Below, in pieces: positions 33,430-42,489 of a stretch of 64,000 nucleotides of DNA. Source of the DNA: an uncultured Prevotellaceae bacterium (GTDB lineage: Bacteria > Bacteroidota > Bacteroidia > Bacteroidales > Bacteroidaceae). The number at the start of each line of letters is the position of its first letter. The first letter of the stretch is position 1. Location: NCBI GenBank assembly GCA_900315455.1, contig OMZE01000001.1, positions 1 to 64,000 on the forward strand, written 5' to 3'. The notes under the pieces are model-generated. The model was not told where the DNA came from and searched no databases. It saw only the letters and a program-made list of their open reading frames with translations. A program made the translations under genes and the position numbers.

Positions 33430-36057
33430 ATGACAAGACGTGAATTATGGACAACTATTCTTCGTATTGCTGATGATTCAATCAATGGAAGAGATGCATT
33501 TTTAATAAGATTCGCCCTGTTGATTTCATGTCTTGTCATCATCGGTAATAACCCGGCATCAGCTCAATTAAAAGGTGTTATTGTTGATTCTTCCAATAAC
33601 AATCCAGTTCCTAATGTTTCAATTGTATATCGGAATGGAAAGCACCGAACTACTTCTGATTCTGTTGGATGCTTTCAGATAGAAAGATTTGATAAAGGTA
33701 TTTTGTCAATTACTTCTGTTGGTTATGAACCACAATCATATATTGTGAGACCCAATACATCAAGCAATATTATTATAGAGCTTACGCCGCAAACAAAATA
33801 TTTAGAAGAAGTTATCGTTTCTGCAAAAGGAAATAAATATAGAAGAAAAGGAAACCCAGCCGTTGAATTAATGCGTAAAGTCATAGAATCAAAAAAACAG
33901 TACGATTTACGTCAAAGTCCATATTTAAAGTATAAATCTTATCAAAAACTAATGGCTGGGTTCAATGATTTACAACCAAAAGATTTGACGCGAGGCATTT
34001 TTGAGAACAGACCGTGGTTAAGTAATAATTTGGAAGTATGCCAATACAATGGGAAATTAATAATGCCATTATCTTTAGAAGAAACCATTTCAAACCATTA
34101 TTATCAAAAGCACCCTAAGAAAGAACGAGATGTTGTTGTCGGTCATCGTATTTCAGGAGTAACCAATCTCTTTCAGACTGGTGAGATACTGAATGTTATA
34201 TTGAAAGAATACTTTACGAATATCAATATCTATGATGATAACATTCGCTTGTTTCAAAATTCATTTTGTAGTCCGATCGGCCGCGATGCTATATTGTTTT
34301 ATCATTATTACATAACAGACACCTTGTTAGTTGGAAATGACATGTGTTATCAGTTGGACTTCACTCCCTCCAACAAGCAAGATTTCGGATTTCAAGGAAA
34401 ACTATATGTGTTGGCTGATTCCAGTTACCAAGTTAAACGCTGTGAGTTTTCAATACCTGTATCTAGTGATGTCAATTGGGTTGAAGGTATGAAATGTGTT
34501 CAAGAATATATGGATACTGAGGATGGGAAACGGGTCCTTTCAACAGATGACATAATGGTGGAGCTGATGGTTACTAAGTTTACAGCTAAAGCAATTGTTA
34601 TTCGCAATACTCGATATTCAGACTATTCTTTTACCGATTTTTCACACGATATGTTAGTTGACACTCTATATTATGCAAAAGATTCTATTGAATATTGTCA
34701 AGATGATGAATTCTGGATTATCAATAGGCCAATAAGCTTATCATCTGCTGAGAGTTCCCTGGACTCATTAGTTTCAAATATCAAGAAACTAAAGGGTGCT
34801 AAATATGCATTGTTTGCTTTTAGCACTTTGTTTGAGAACTTCATTGGAACTGGATGGGATGGGACTCCGAGCAAGGTGGATATAGGTCCAATATTTAGTA
34901 CGTTTTCACATAATTTTTATGATGGTTTGCGACTAAGAATTGGTGCACAGACAACAGCGAATCTTTTTAGTCATATTTTTTTGAAAGGATATTATTCATA
35001 TGCCACAAAGTCGCATCAGAGCTATTATGATGGTCAATTCATATACTCGTTCAACAAGCCTGAATATTTACCACAGGAATTTCCTAGAAAGACTATTTCT
35101 TTTGAATTAATGAGAGATGTGGCTTTGCCAAGTGACAAATATTTAGATGTAGATAAGGACAACATGTTTTCTTCTCTGAAGATCGATGATATGGATAAGA
35201 TGTTTTTATATAATCGACAGTCCTTAAATTTTCAATTTGAAAAAGAGTCGGGAATAAAATATTTCGGAGAATTGAAACGGGAAAAAGTGAGGCCAATAGG
35301 TAACGTGGTTTTCAAGACATTGAATGCATCAGATTATGATATAAGACCATCGCTTCAATATTCAGAAGCAACGTTAGGTTTTAGATACGCTCCTGGTGAA
35401 ACATACCTAAATTCAAAACAAGATCGTTGGGCCCTTAATTATGATTCTCCAATTATAAGGATGCAACATACTATTGGAATAAAAGGGATTTTGGAAGGAG
35501 AATATGATTATAATTTCACAGAGTTTGAATTTGAGAAATCCTTTTGGTTGCCTTTGAATTTTGGATGTATTGACTCAAATATTAAGTTGGGAATTCAGTG
35601 GAATCAAGTGCCATTTCCTTTGTTAATAATGCCGGCGACTAATTTAAGTTATCTAATTGAACCTAAGACTTTTAATTTGATTAATAATATGGAATTTCTA
35701 AACGACAGATATTTATCTGTTGATTTAGGATGGGATATGAATGGTAAGTTATTTAATCAAATTCCTTTTTTAAAACGATTGAAATGTCGCGAGTATATGG
35801 GAATAAAATGCCTATGGGGAAGATTGACAGACAAAAATAATCCTTACAAAACAAATAATATAGGTTCTCACACACTTATGTTTTTCCCGGAAGGAAGTTA
35901 TGTGATGGATTCAAAACAACCATACTGGGAAATATCATTTGGAGTGCATAATATATTGAATATATTACAAATAGAATATATAAGGAGATTGTCTTATCTT
36001 GAATTACCTACATCAAAAAAAGGTACAGTTAAAATATCTTTAGTATTTAAGTTTTAG
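33430..36057 (+). CDS. Outer-membrane DUF5686/carboxypeptidase-regulatory-like protein
   Basis: An 875-residue protein with an N-terminal signal region ending near PASAQ (residue 45). Residues 47-118 form a carboxypeptidase-D regulatory-like beta domain (GVIVDSSNNNPVPNVSIVYRN, ITSVGYEPQSY). The rest has the amphipathic strands and terminal Phe (KISLVFKF) of an outer-membrane barrel, as in DUF5686 proteins. It may insert or display the polyene lipid at the outer leaflet. Last gene before the terminator. Confidence 0.85.
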   Translation: MTRRELWTTILRIADDSINGRDAFLIRFALLISCLVIIGNNPASAQLKGVIVDSSNNNPVPNVSIVYRNGKHRTTSDSVGCFQIERFDKGILSITSVGYEPQSYIVRPNTSSNIIIELTPQTKYLEEVIVSAKGNKYRRKGNPAVELMRKVIESKKQYDLRQSPYLKYKSYQKLMAGFNDLQPKDLTRGIFENRPWLSNNLEVCQYNGKLIMPLSLEETISNHYYQKHPKKERDVVVGHRISGVTNLFQTGEILNVILKEYFTNINIYDDNIRLFQNSFCSPIGRDAILFYHYYITDTLLVGNDMCYQLDFTPSNKQDFGFQGKLYVLADSSYQVKRCEFSIPVSSDVNWVEGMKCVQEYMDTEDGKRVLSTDDIMVELMVTKFTAKAIVIRNTRYSDYSFTDFSHDMLVDTLYYAKDSIEYCQDDEFWIINRPISLSSAESSLDSLVSNIKKLKGAKYALFAFSTLFENFIGTGWDGTPSKVDIGPIFSTFSHNFYDGLRLRIGAQTTANLFSHIFLKGYYSYATKSHQSYYDGQFIYSFNKPEYLPQEFPRKTISFELMRDVALPSDKYLDVDKDNMFSSLKIDDMDKMFLYNRQSLNFQFEKESGIKYFGELKREKVRPIGNVVFKTLNASDYDIRPSLQYSEATLGFRYAPGETYLNSKQDRWALNYDSPIIRMQHTIGIKGILEGEYDYNFTEFEFEKSFWLPLNFGCIDSNIKLGIQWNQVPFPLLIMPATNLSYLIEPKTFNLINNMEFLNDRYLSVDLGWDMNGKLFNQIPFLKRLKCREYMGIKCLWGRLTDKNNPYKTNNIGSHTLMFFPEGSYVMDSKQPYWEISFGVHNILNILQIEYIRRLSYLELPTSKKGTVKISLVFKF

Positions 36058-36123
36058 TAAAAAATATGCAAGAGAATAAATTATTGAGGATGGAAATATG
36101 AAAGATATTCTAGACCTAAGTAA

Positions 36124-36149
36124 AAAACTATCCCAGTTGGGATAGTTTT
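36124..36149. terminator. Strong terminator hairpin at the end of the biosynthetic operon
   Basis: AAAACTATCCCA (36124-36135) and TGGGATAGTTTT (36138-36149) form a perfect 12-bp stem around GT, with A and T runs on either side, so it could stop transcripts from both directions. It lies 67 bases after the last cluster gene. No gene is seen in 36058-36332. Confidence 0.85.
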
Positions 36150-36332
36150 AGTATTAATAAAATATTTTAATCGGCTAATAAGCAATATAAAAATGCTCAC
36201 ATCTTTGACTTAATAACCTAAATCGTAAGAACCTTCTCTTTATTGCTCATAAAAGAAAAATGTATATGACATGCAATATTTTGAGGAGGAAAAAGAAGTG
36301 TTGTAGACATCTTTTTGACAGTGAGGATTTCC

Positions 36333-36773
36333 TCATTCTTTTGAGGAGAGTTGCTTCCTGAGGTCTTCAATTACGCCGCCCATTACTTTTATGATTTCGT
36401 CTTTTGATTGTATGAGAGCGTCTGCTCTACGTAGATTTTCATCCTTTGCCTCCATGGTGGCTTTTACGCTTTCAAGTTCTTTTCTAAGGGACTGGTTCTC
36501 TATCAGTAAGTTGTTGCTGAGAGAAACGTTGCCGACGTAGTTGTTGTTGCCACTTACGTTGTTTGAAGAGAAGGAGTTTCCTTTGCGGAAGTAGTCTATG
36601 GGCATATGAAAAAAGTCGGATAGTGTCTCCAGCTTTGACAGGCCGACATCCTTGGTGCGCTTAAAATAGTTCATCGTTTGCTTGCTGTTTTTGAATAGCA
36701 AGGTAATAAGGTTCTGTTGCTGCTCCTTTGTAAGTCCAGCGTAAAGATTGTCTAATAGTTCGGTGTTAAGCAT
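36333..36773 (-). CDS. Mobile-element regulator with HTH and C-terminal coiled coil
   Basis: A 146-residue protein. Residues 1-62 resemble a Cro-type HTH (KQTMNYFKRTKDVGLSKLETLSDFFHMPIDYF), a linker rich in Asn/Ser follows (66-90), and residues 92-145 form a coiled coil (LIENQSLRKELESVKATMEAKDENL). It is divergent from the primase row, and palindromic sites lie in the shared 114-base gap, so it probably controls that promoter and its own. Confidence 0.75.
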   Translation of the reverse strand: MLNTELLDNLYAGLTKEQQQNLITLLFKNSKQTMNYFKRTKDVGLSKLETLSDFFHMPIDYFRKGNSFSSNNVSGNNNYVGNVSLSNNLLIENQSLRKELESVKATMEAKDENLRRADALIQSKDEIIKVMGGVIEDLRKQLSSKE

Positions 36774-36814
36774 AATGGTAAGTGTTTTGATTTGGTCAAA
36801 ATTAATAAATTTTC

Positions 36815-36891
36815 GCTCAATATTTTAAGCAAATAATTTGCTATATCAAAATTTTGAGCTAATTTTGCATGCAAAAATACTAATATTTTGA
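36815..36891. promoter_or_regulatory. Divergent promoter with palindromic operators
   Basis: A plus-strand promoter TTTG (36837-36840) - 19 bases - TAATTTTG (36860-36867) fits the Bacteroidetes consensus. Around it are GCTCAATATTTTAAGC (36815-36830), the perfect palindrome TCAAAATTTTGA (36846-36857) and AATATTTTGAG (36883-36893 region). These AT-rich (T)CAA-ATTTTGA(G) sites overlap or flank the promoter and are good candidates for binding by the divergent HTH regulator. Confidence 0.65.
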
Positions 36892-37199
36892 GAAAGCTCA
36901 AACAAATAACGGAAATATTTCATAATTATTTTAAGCAAATGACGCAAAAAGATGTGGCAAAATACTATGGAGATTTATCGAGAGGTGAGAAGGGCCGATT
37001 TACAGCTTTTGTGAGTTTGCGTCTTGGTGGTTCCCCCCATTCCTGGCAGCACAGGCTGCTTTGTGTTGCGCGTGACACCTCCATTCGTCCCATGTCGCCG
37101 GTCATAGTGAGGGAATTGTGCACCATTATCAAGTGCGGTAGTTGGAGGTTGGGGGAAGAGGAACTGATAAGCCAAGGTAAAACTGTTGAATCAGAATGA
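36888..37199 (+). CDS. Small conjugative-element protein upstream of primase
   Basis: A 103-residue protein if the TTG at 36888 is used, or 86 residues from the ATG at 36939. Segments KYYGDLSRGEKGRFTAFVSLRLGGSPHSW form a short helical domain; no known family recognised with confidence. The stop overlaps the primase ATG (ATGA), so it is translationally coupled to it and likely connected with element replication. Confidence 0.7.
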   Translation: MRKLKQITEIFHNYFKQMTQKDVAKYYGDLSRGEKGRFTAFVSLRLGGSPHSWQHRLLCVARDTSIRPMSPVIVRELCTIIKCGSWRLGEEELISQGKTVESE

Positions 37200-40100
37200 T
37201 TAAAGAGAAATATATCGACGCCATTAAGTCACGGGTTGACATCTGCCAACTCGTGATGGACTTGTCGCCTGGGATGAAACTCTTTGGTGCTGGACAGAAC
37301 CGCAAGAAGTGCTGTTGTGTGTTCCACTCTGAGAAAACACCTTCTTTGATGCTCGACACGTCTTTGAATATGTACAAGTGTTTCGGGTGTGACAAAAGTG
37401 GAGATGTCATCAGCTTCGTTGAAGATTATAAGGGATTTGGCTTCGTCGATGCTGTCAAGTTTCTCCTGAGGCAGTATTGCCCCGATGTCAATACCAATGA
37501 CCTTGAAGCCAGGCTCACCCCTGAGGAAGAGGAACGCCAGTCGATGAGGGATACCATGTATATCTACAACAAGTATGCCTTTGACTTTTTCCGCGAGCAG
37601 TACGAGGCTGACAATGAGGAAGCATTGCAATGTAGGCTATATGCAGAGCGGTCATCCGACAAATCCTCCCATGGCCGCTGGGACAGCGAGTTCTGCAAAA
37701 CCTTTGGTCTTGGCTATAGTCCGAAAAGGGGCAACCTGTTCCTTGCTCATGCCAAGAAGAAGGGCCTGAAGATCGATATCCTCCTCAAATTGGGCTTGAT
37801 TGCCGAGAGTGAGGAGACCAAGGGCCAATACTATGACTTCTACCGTGGACGGCTAATGATTCCGCAACGTGACAGGCAAGGCAACATCCTTACTTTTGCT
37901 GCACGGTCACTTGATCCTCGTTCCACTTGCAAGTATCTCAATGGCCGTGACAGTCTGATTTACAAGAAAAGCAGTTGCATTTTTGGTATTGACGTTGCGA
38001 TGAGGGCTGCCCGTCAGACCGGGAAGGTCTATTTAGTAGAAGGCGCTCCCGACGTGATGCGCCTACAGTCTCTCGGCATCTCCAATGTAGTTGCCACCCT
38101 TGGTGGCGCATGGTCTAAGGAACAGCTGAGAATGTTCAGCAATTTCGGGTGTTCCCTGTGTTTCATCCCTGACTCAGACATAATCAAAGAAGGTGAACGC
38201 TTCGGAAAAGGTGAGCAATTTGTCTTCAAGAATGGTCGTCTGGCCACCGAAATGGGATTTCAGGTCTCTGTCAGGGAGATTCCTACAGCAAAAGGAGTGA
38301 AGGAGGATGCTGACTCCTACATCACCAGTATGGAGCGGTGGGAGACCCTTACAGAGAAAGACTTCATTCTTTGGTATGCCGATAAGCATTACGACATTAA
38401 GGGTACCAATGACGATCAGTTGAAGGTCATTTGTGAAGTCTGTGACCTTCTCGTATATGTGCAGAGTGATGTCATGAAGGCCTCATTGTTTAGTGAACTG
38501 AAGGGCAAGTTCAAGAAAGCCTTTGTCTGGCGCACAGCACTTGCCGATGCCGCTCGGCGTTTACAGGAACAGAAGCATAAACAGGCTATTCAAAAGTCCG
38601 ACGAGCTGGAGGGTTATCGCTTCTACCGTCGGGGACATCATTACTACGACATCGACCAGCAGGGAAGGGAGCGCGACTGGACAAACTTCACCATACGTCC
38701 ATTGTTCTTGATTCCAGATGAGAGAAATCCCACCAGAATCTTTGAGTTGGAGAACGAGAGCGGCATCCGCAAAACCATCGAGTTGAAGCAGATGGATGTC
38801 ACCAAGCTCGACCGTTTCAAGGATCAGATAGAGGGCAGGGGCAATTTCCGTTTTTTTGAGAAGCAGGAAAAATACGAACTGTTGAAGGCGTTCATGTATG
38901 AGAAAACAGAGGAAGCCCAACGTGTACCACGTATGGGGTGGAACAACATCGGTGACAAGGGATTCTATGCTTTCTGTAACGGAATTGTCTATGAAGGCCA
39001 ATGGCAACCTGTCGATGAATATGGCATCGTCCGTCTCGACACAGAGAACTTCTATCTACCAGCCATGTCCAAGATACACAAAAATGGCAGGTTGTCCTTC
39101 GTCAACGAACGTCGTTTCATGCACAGCCCCAAGCAGGAGGTCAGGATTAATGAGTATTTCCATCTGATTGTCGATTTGTATGGAGACAACGGCATCGTCG
39201 CTCTTTGCTTCTATATGGGTACGCTTTTCCGTGACATTATTACAGACAGCACACGCTCCTTTCCTTTGCTGAACATCTACGGAAAGAAAGGCACAGGAAA
39301 AACCGAGTTTGCCCTTTCCATTGTCAATCTCTTCCAACGTTCCCCGGAGGTCAGCAACCTGGAAAGCACCACCTTCTACGCTATGGGTGACAAATGCGCC
39401 GAGGTAAGCAACATGGTCGTGCATTTCGACGAGTACAAGAATTCTTTGAGCCACAAGCACATTGACTTCCTGAAGGGAATCTACGACAATGCCGGTCGTA
39501 CAAAGAGGTCTGCCGACGGTGAGCGGAGGGAGACCACCAATATTGACTGCGGTGTGATACTTACCGGTCAGGAAATGCCAACTGCCGATGTTGCCCTTTT
39601 CTCCCGTGTTCTATTTCTGGAGTCCCAACGCAGCGAGCGTACGAGAGAGGAGACCGACAAGTTTCACCAGCTCCTGAAGCTGCGAAACATGTGTCCGACA
39701 AACATCACAGTGTCGCTTATCAGATACCGTAAGAATTTCGAGGCACGTTGGGGTAAGGCATGGGAACGTGCTTTGTCAGAAGTCAAGGGAGAGGTGGATT
39801 ACAACGTCATCGGAGAGCGTTTCATCAACAACTGGGCAATGATGCTGGGGACTTACTACTGCCTGGAATCTGAGTTGAAGACCAACGGTTTTCCTGTTGA
39901 TGCCAAAAGGGTTCACGACATCTGCATCCAGGGACTTACATACCAGCATTCGCTCTGCAACAGCACGGACGAGATAGCTGTGTTCTGGTCATTGTTCTCC
40001 AAATCCCGCCAGTTGGGCGACATCAAGGAAGGTCAGGATTACAAGATCAGTTTCGTCCACACATTGAAGGTCTGTCAAAAGAAAGCTCCATCCAAGACCC

Positions 40101-40486
40101 TTGATTTCGGAAATGGTGCACATATATTATATATTAGGGAGAAAATCTGCCTATCGAAAATCAACATACAAGCCAAGCGAGAAGGCAAAGTTCTTATTCC
40201 CGACGAGTCACTGCTCAGCTACCTTGCTTCCACCTCCGAGTACCTTGGCAAGACCAATTCGCCTTTGAAGTTCTATGTCTATGATGAGACAGGAAACCCC
40301 ATTAGGAAAAGCAATGAAAAAGGCGAATATGAGTTGTTCTATGACCAGGAGCGAGTCCTTGCCTTTGACTACGAGGCCATCTGTACCAATTATGACATCG
40401 ACCTGCGAACCATGAAGGAACTTGTCAACCGTACTTCCAAGAACAATCAGACAATCTTATTTTCACAAGATGAATCCACAGAGTAA
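37196..40486 (+). CDS. Primase-helicase: CHC2 zinc-finger/TOPRIM primase fused to ATPase
   Basis: A 1096-residue protein. The zinc ribbon has C41-x2-H44 and C62-x2-C65 (CHC2 type). A DnaG-like catalytic core follows, with TOPRIM segment VYLVEGAPDVMRLQSLG near residue 280. Residues about 470-1096 contain a DUF927-like/helicase ATPase with Walker A GKKGTGKT near 696-703 and a VVHFDEYKN Walker-B-like stretch. It combines primer synthesis and unwinding, as in replication proteins of plasmids and conjugative elements, and would start complementary-strand synthesis after transfer or replicate an excised circle. Confidence 0.9.
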   Translation: MIKEKYIDAIKSRVDICQLVMDLSPGMKLFGAGQNRKKCCCVFHSEKTPSLMLDTSLNMYKCFGCDKSGDVISFVEDYKGFGFVDAVKFLLRQYCPDVNTNDLEARLTPEEEERQSMRDTMYIYNKYAFDFFREQYEADNEEALQCRLYAERSSDKSSHGRWDSEFCKTFGLGYSPKRGNLFLAHAKKKGLKIDILLKLGLIAESEETKGQYYDFYRGRLMIPQRDRQGNILTFAARSLDPRSTCKYLNGRDSLIYKKSSCIFGIDVAMRAARQTGKVYLVEGAPDVMRLQSLGISNVVATLGGAWSKEQLRMFSNFGCSLCFIPDSDIIKEGERFGKGEQFVFKNGRLATEMGFQVSVREIPTAKGVKEDADSYITSMERWETLTEKDFILWYADKHYDIKGTNDDQLKVICEVCDLLVYVQSDVMKASLFSELKGKFKKAFVWRTALADAARRLQEQKHKQAIQKSDELEGYRFYRRGHHYYDIDQQGRERDWTNFTIRPLFLIPDERNPTRIFELENESGIRKTIELKQMDVTKLDRFKDQIEGRGNFRFFEKQEKYELLKAFMYEKTEEAQRVPRMGWNNIGDKGFYAFCNGIVYEGQWQPVDEYGIVRLDTENFYLPAMSKIHKNGRLSFVNERRFMHSPKQEVRINEYFHLIVDLYGDNGIVALCFYMGTLFRDIITDSTRSFPLLNIYGKKGTGKTEFALSIVNLFQRSPEVSNLESTTFYAMGDKCAEVSNMVVHFDEYKNSLSHKHIDFLKGIYDNAGRTKRSADGERRETTNIDCGVILTGQEMPTADVALFSRVLFLESQRSERTREETDKFHQLLKLRNMCPTNITVSLIRYRKNFEARWGKAWERALSEVKGEVDYNVIGERFINNWAMMLGTYYCLESELKTNGFPVDAKRVHDICIQGLTYQHSLCNSTDEIAVFWSLFSKSRQLGDIKEGQDYKISFVHTLKVCQKKAPSKTLDFGNGAHILYIREKICLSKINIQAKREGKVLIPDESLLSYLASTSEYLGKTNSPLKFYVYDETGNPIRKSNEKGEYELFYDQERVLAFDYEAICTNYDIDLRTMKELVNRTSKNNQTILFSQDESTE

Positions 40487-41054
40487 TAATTTCCCCTTGT
40501 TCTTCACGCTGGAGCGTGTTGACAACGGCTATATCCTCGCCGCCAAAGAAGAGACGGGCAGCCTGACACAGGAAGCGGAGTTCCGTAAGGAGGTAGTTAC
40601 TGAGGACAAGATTCATGCCCGTATCGGCCAGCTCATCCATCCCGACGCATTGATGAAGGAGCACCCTGTCGTCTTCCGTGTCGAGGCAATCAGCGAGAAC
40701 ACCTACAAGACCGAGGAAATCATTCAGGCGGAGGGCTTGATGGAGGCTAAGCTTGCCTTTGCCCACTTCAAATCCAAGGGGCTGCCAGCCGATACCATAC
40801 TGGCTTTGCTCATCGAGGACACCAAGATGATAGAGGTCTATGGTCTTGAAGCCGAGAGAATGGCAGCCCACAATAACATCAAGGTAGTCCGCTCCAGCGG
40901 CATCCCCATGCTCCGCTTTCCCAACTCGAAGGATGGTCAGAAGCATCTTGCCTCTTTAGGCACCAGGATGACGCTGATGAATGTGACCCAAGAGCAAATT
41001 CTCCAATGGTATGCCAGTCACCAGGTGGAGATGGAAAACAAGTCTGGCAAATAA
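40470..41054 (+). CDS. Conserved mobile-element protein downstream of primase
   Basis: A 194-residue soluble protein started at the ATG at 40470, overlapping the primase end by 17 bases. It is mixed alpha/beta with no signal peptide. No family recognised. Cotranscription with primase and ParA suggests a replication or partition accessory. Confidence 0.75.
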   Translation: MNPQSNNFPLFFTLERVDNGYILAAKEETGSLTQEAEFRKEVVTEDKIHARIGQLIHPDALMKEHPVVFRVEAISENTYKTEEIIQAEGLMEAKLAFAHFKSKGLPADTILALLIEDTKMIEVYGLEAERMAAHNNIKVVRSSGIPMLRFPNSKDGQKHLASLGTRMTLMNVTQEQILQWYASHQVEMENKSGK

Positions 41055-41085
41055 AAATGAAACACATATATTAAACAATAATCGC

Positions 41086-41853
41086 ATGAAAGCAAGAATA
41101 ATAGCTGTAGGGAATCACAAAGGCGGGGTCGGAAAAAGCTCGACTGTTGCCAACCTTGGTGGCATTCTCGCCCGTCGGGGTTACAAGGTGCTGCTTGTCG
41201 ACCTTGACGCTCAGGCCAACCTTACCACTTCACTAACTGAACCAACAGATGGTGCCACCATCTATGAAGCGATGACAGGCAAAGTCAGCAAGCTTCCTGT
41301 CGTAGTTGTCACAGGAAATCTCCACCTCGTACCATCCTCCCTGACACTTGCCATGGTTGATGTGGAACTCTCCACCGCCATCGCACGGGAGCACATTCTC
41401 TCAGAGTGCCTGGTGAATGCAGGAATCAGTAACCAATATGACTTCATACTCCTTGACTGTCCTCCATCATTGGGATTGATGACCCTCAATGCATTCACTG
41501 TGGCCACCGATATCATCATTCCTTTGGTTTCAGAGGTGCTGCCTTTCAAGGGACTCACTATGATAAAAGATTTTATAGCCATGGTACAGCATCGATTGAA
41601 TCCTTCAGTCCGAATCATGGGTATTCTCATCACCCGTTGGGAATCCAGCAAACTCTCCAGAGGCATTGAGGCGAATCTCCGTCAAGCATTGGGCGACATG
41701 GTGTTCCGGACTAAAATCCGCAAGAATGTCAGGCTCGCCGAGGCACCCTTGGAAAAAACAGACATCGTAGGATATGACCCAAGGAGCAACGGAGCGATTG
41801 ATTACCAGGCTTTCGTCGACGAGTTCCTTGAACGCATACAATCAAACCAATAA
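41086..41853 (+). CDS. parA: ParA-family ATPase
   Basis: A 255-residue protein started at the ATG at 41086. Deviant Walker A KGGVGKSST (12-20), LLVDLDAQ switch strand, DFILLDCPPSLG Walker B and a C-terminal EAPLEKTDI segment match ParA/Soj. It partitions the element or positions the conjugation apparatus, as TraA does in Bacteroides conjugative transposons. The gene order ParA, small DNA-binding protein, tra operon is typical of these elements. Confidence 0.93.
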   Translation: MKARIIAVGNHKGGVGKSSTVANLGGILARRGYKVLLVDLDAQANLTTSLTEPTDGATIYEAMTGKVSKLPVVVVTGNLHLVPSSLTLAMVDVELSTAIAREHILSECLVNAGISNQYDFILLDCPPSLGLMTLNAFTVATDIIIPLVSEVLPFKGLTMIKDFIAMVQHRLNPSVRIMGILITRWESSKLSRGIEANLRQALGDMVFRTKIRKNVRLAEAPLEKTDIVGYDPRSNGAIDYQAFVDEFLERIQSNQ

Positions 41854-41864
41854 GACTTTTCGCC

Positions 41865-42176
41865 ATGAACAACGATAGTTTGGATGCCCTTTTCACTGGC
41901 CTGACTGGAACTCACCAGGAGTCAACACCCTCCAAGGCTGCTTCCCGTTCACGAAGGAAAGCAAGGAAGAATAAACCAAGTGTCGATAAGGAAGAGCGGT
42001 TCTGTACCATCGTCTCTTCCGACCTCTTACACAAGATACGTCTCATCGCCAGTCGTGAGGGGCTGCAGATTAAGGATGTGGTCAATGCCGCCTTTGAGAA
42101 AGCCGTCAAGAGCTATGAACGCAAGCATGGAGTCATTGAGGGCGAAGTCAGGAGAAACGTTGGCAATCTTTTTTGA
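41865..42176 (+). CDS. Small ribbon-helix-helix/TraB-like protein
   Basis: A 103-residue protein with a basic N-terminal region (SRSRRKARKNK) and a C-terminal segment ERFCTIVSSDLLHKIRLIAS followed by two helices, as in RHH or DUF3408-like proteins. It lies 11 bases after parA and takes the place of TraB in Bacteroides elements. Probably the DNA-binding partner of ParA. Confidence 0.7.
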   Translation: MNNDSLDALFTGLTGTHQESTPSKAASRSRRKARKNKPSVDKEERFCTIVSSDLLHKIRLIASREGLQIKDVVNAAFEKAVKSYERKHGVIEGEVRRNVGNLF

Positions 42177-42337
42177 AATTACTGTTTCATGTTTATTAAA
42201 ACGTACAAAAACAAAAGATGCTTTACTTTTATCTCGGTTTATGACATAGTTCGATGTTAAGCATTTTGATTTAGGCAGTGGATTGTTGTGAAACACTCTG
42301 CTGCTTTTTGTTCTCACTTCCCAACTCTTTTCTATTC

Positions 42338-42371
42338 TTTGGTTCTAACGCATTGTCATATTAGAACCAAA
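42338..42371 (+). terminator. Hairpin, probable terminator of the primase-parA row
   Basis: TTTGGTTCTAA (42338-42348) pairs perfectly with TTAGAACCAAA (42361-42371) around a 12-base loop, and is followed by TTCTTTTTATC. The T run supports termination, but an inverted repeat in this position could also belong to an oriT. Confidence 0.55.
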
Positions 42372-42438
42372 TTCTTTTTATCCCCCAAAATAATGCGGTC
42401 TCTGCTTCATAATTTGTGAAGTAGGAAATGAAAGGATA

Positions 42439-42446
42439 TACATTTG
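42439..42446 (+). promoter_or_regulatory. -7 promoter element of the tra operon
   Basis: TACATTTG fits TAnnTTTG, 43 bases before the first tra-region ATG. A TTTG at 42413-42416 is 22 bases upstream, slightly longer than the usual spacing, and lies inside the inverted repeat CTTCA-N7-TGAAG, which may be an operator. Confidence 0.5.
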
Positions 42447-42489
42447 CATTGGCTTTTCGCCAAGAAACAAAAAACAATACGTGACCGCA

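Larger units (their letters stand above)
42177..42480. other. Intergenic region before the tra operon
   Basis: No gene is seen. It contains a strong inverted repeat (42338-42371), a smaller one CTTCA-N7-TGAAG (42405-42421) and a -7 promoter element (42439-42446). The sharp drop in GC compared with both sides marks it as a regulatory or transfer-origin candidate. Confidence 0.55.
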
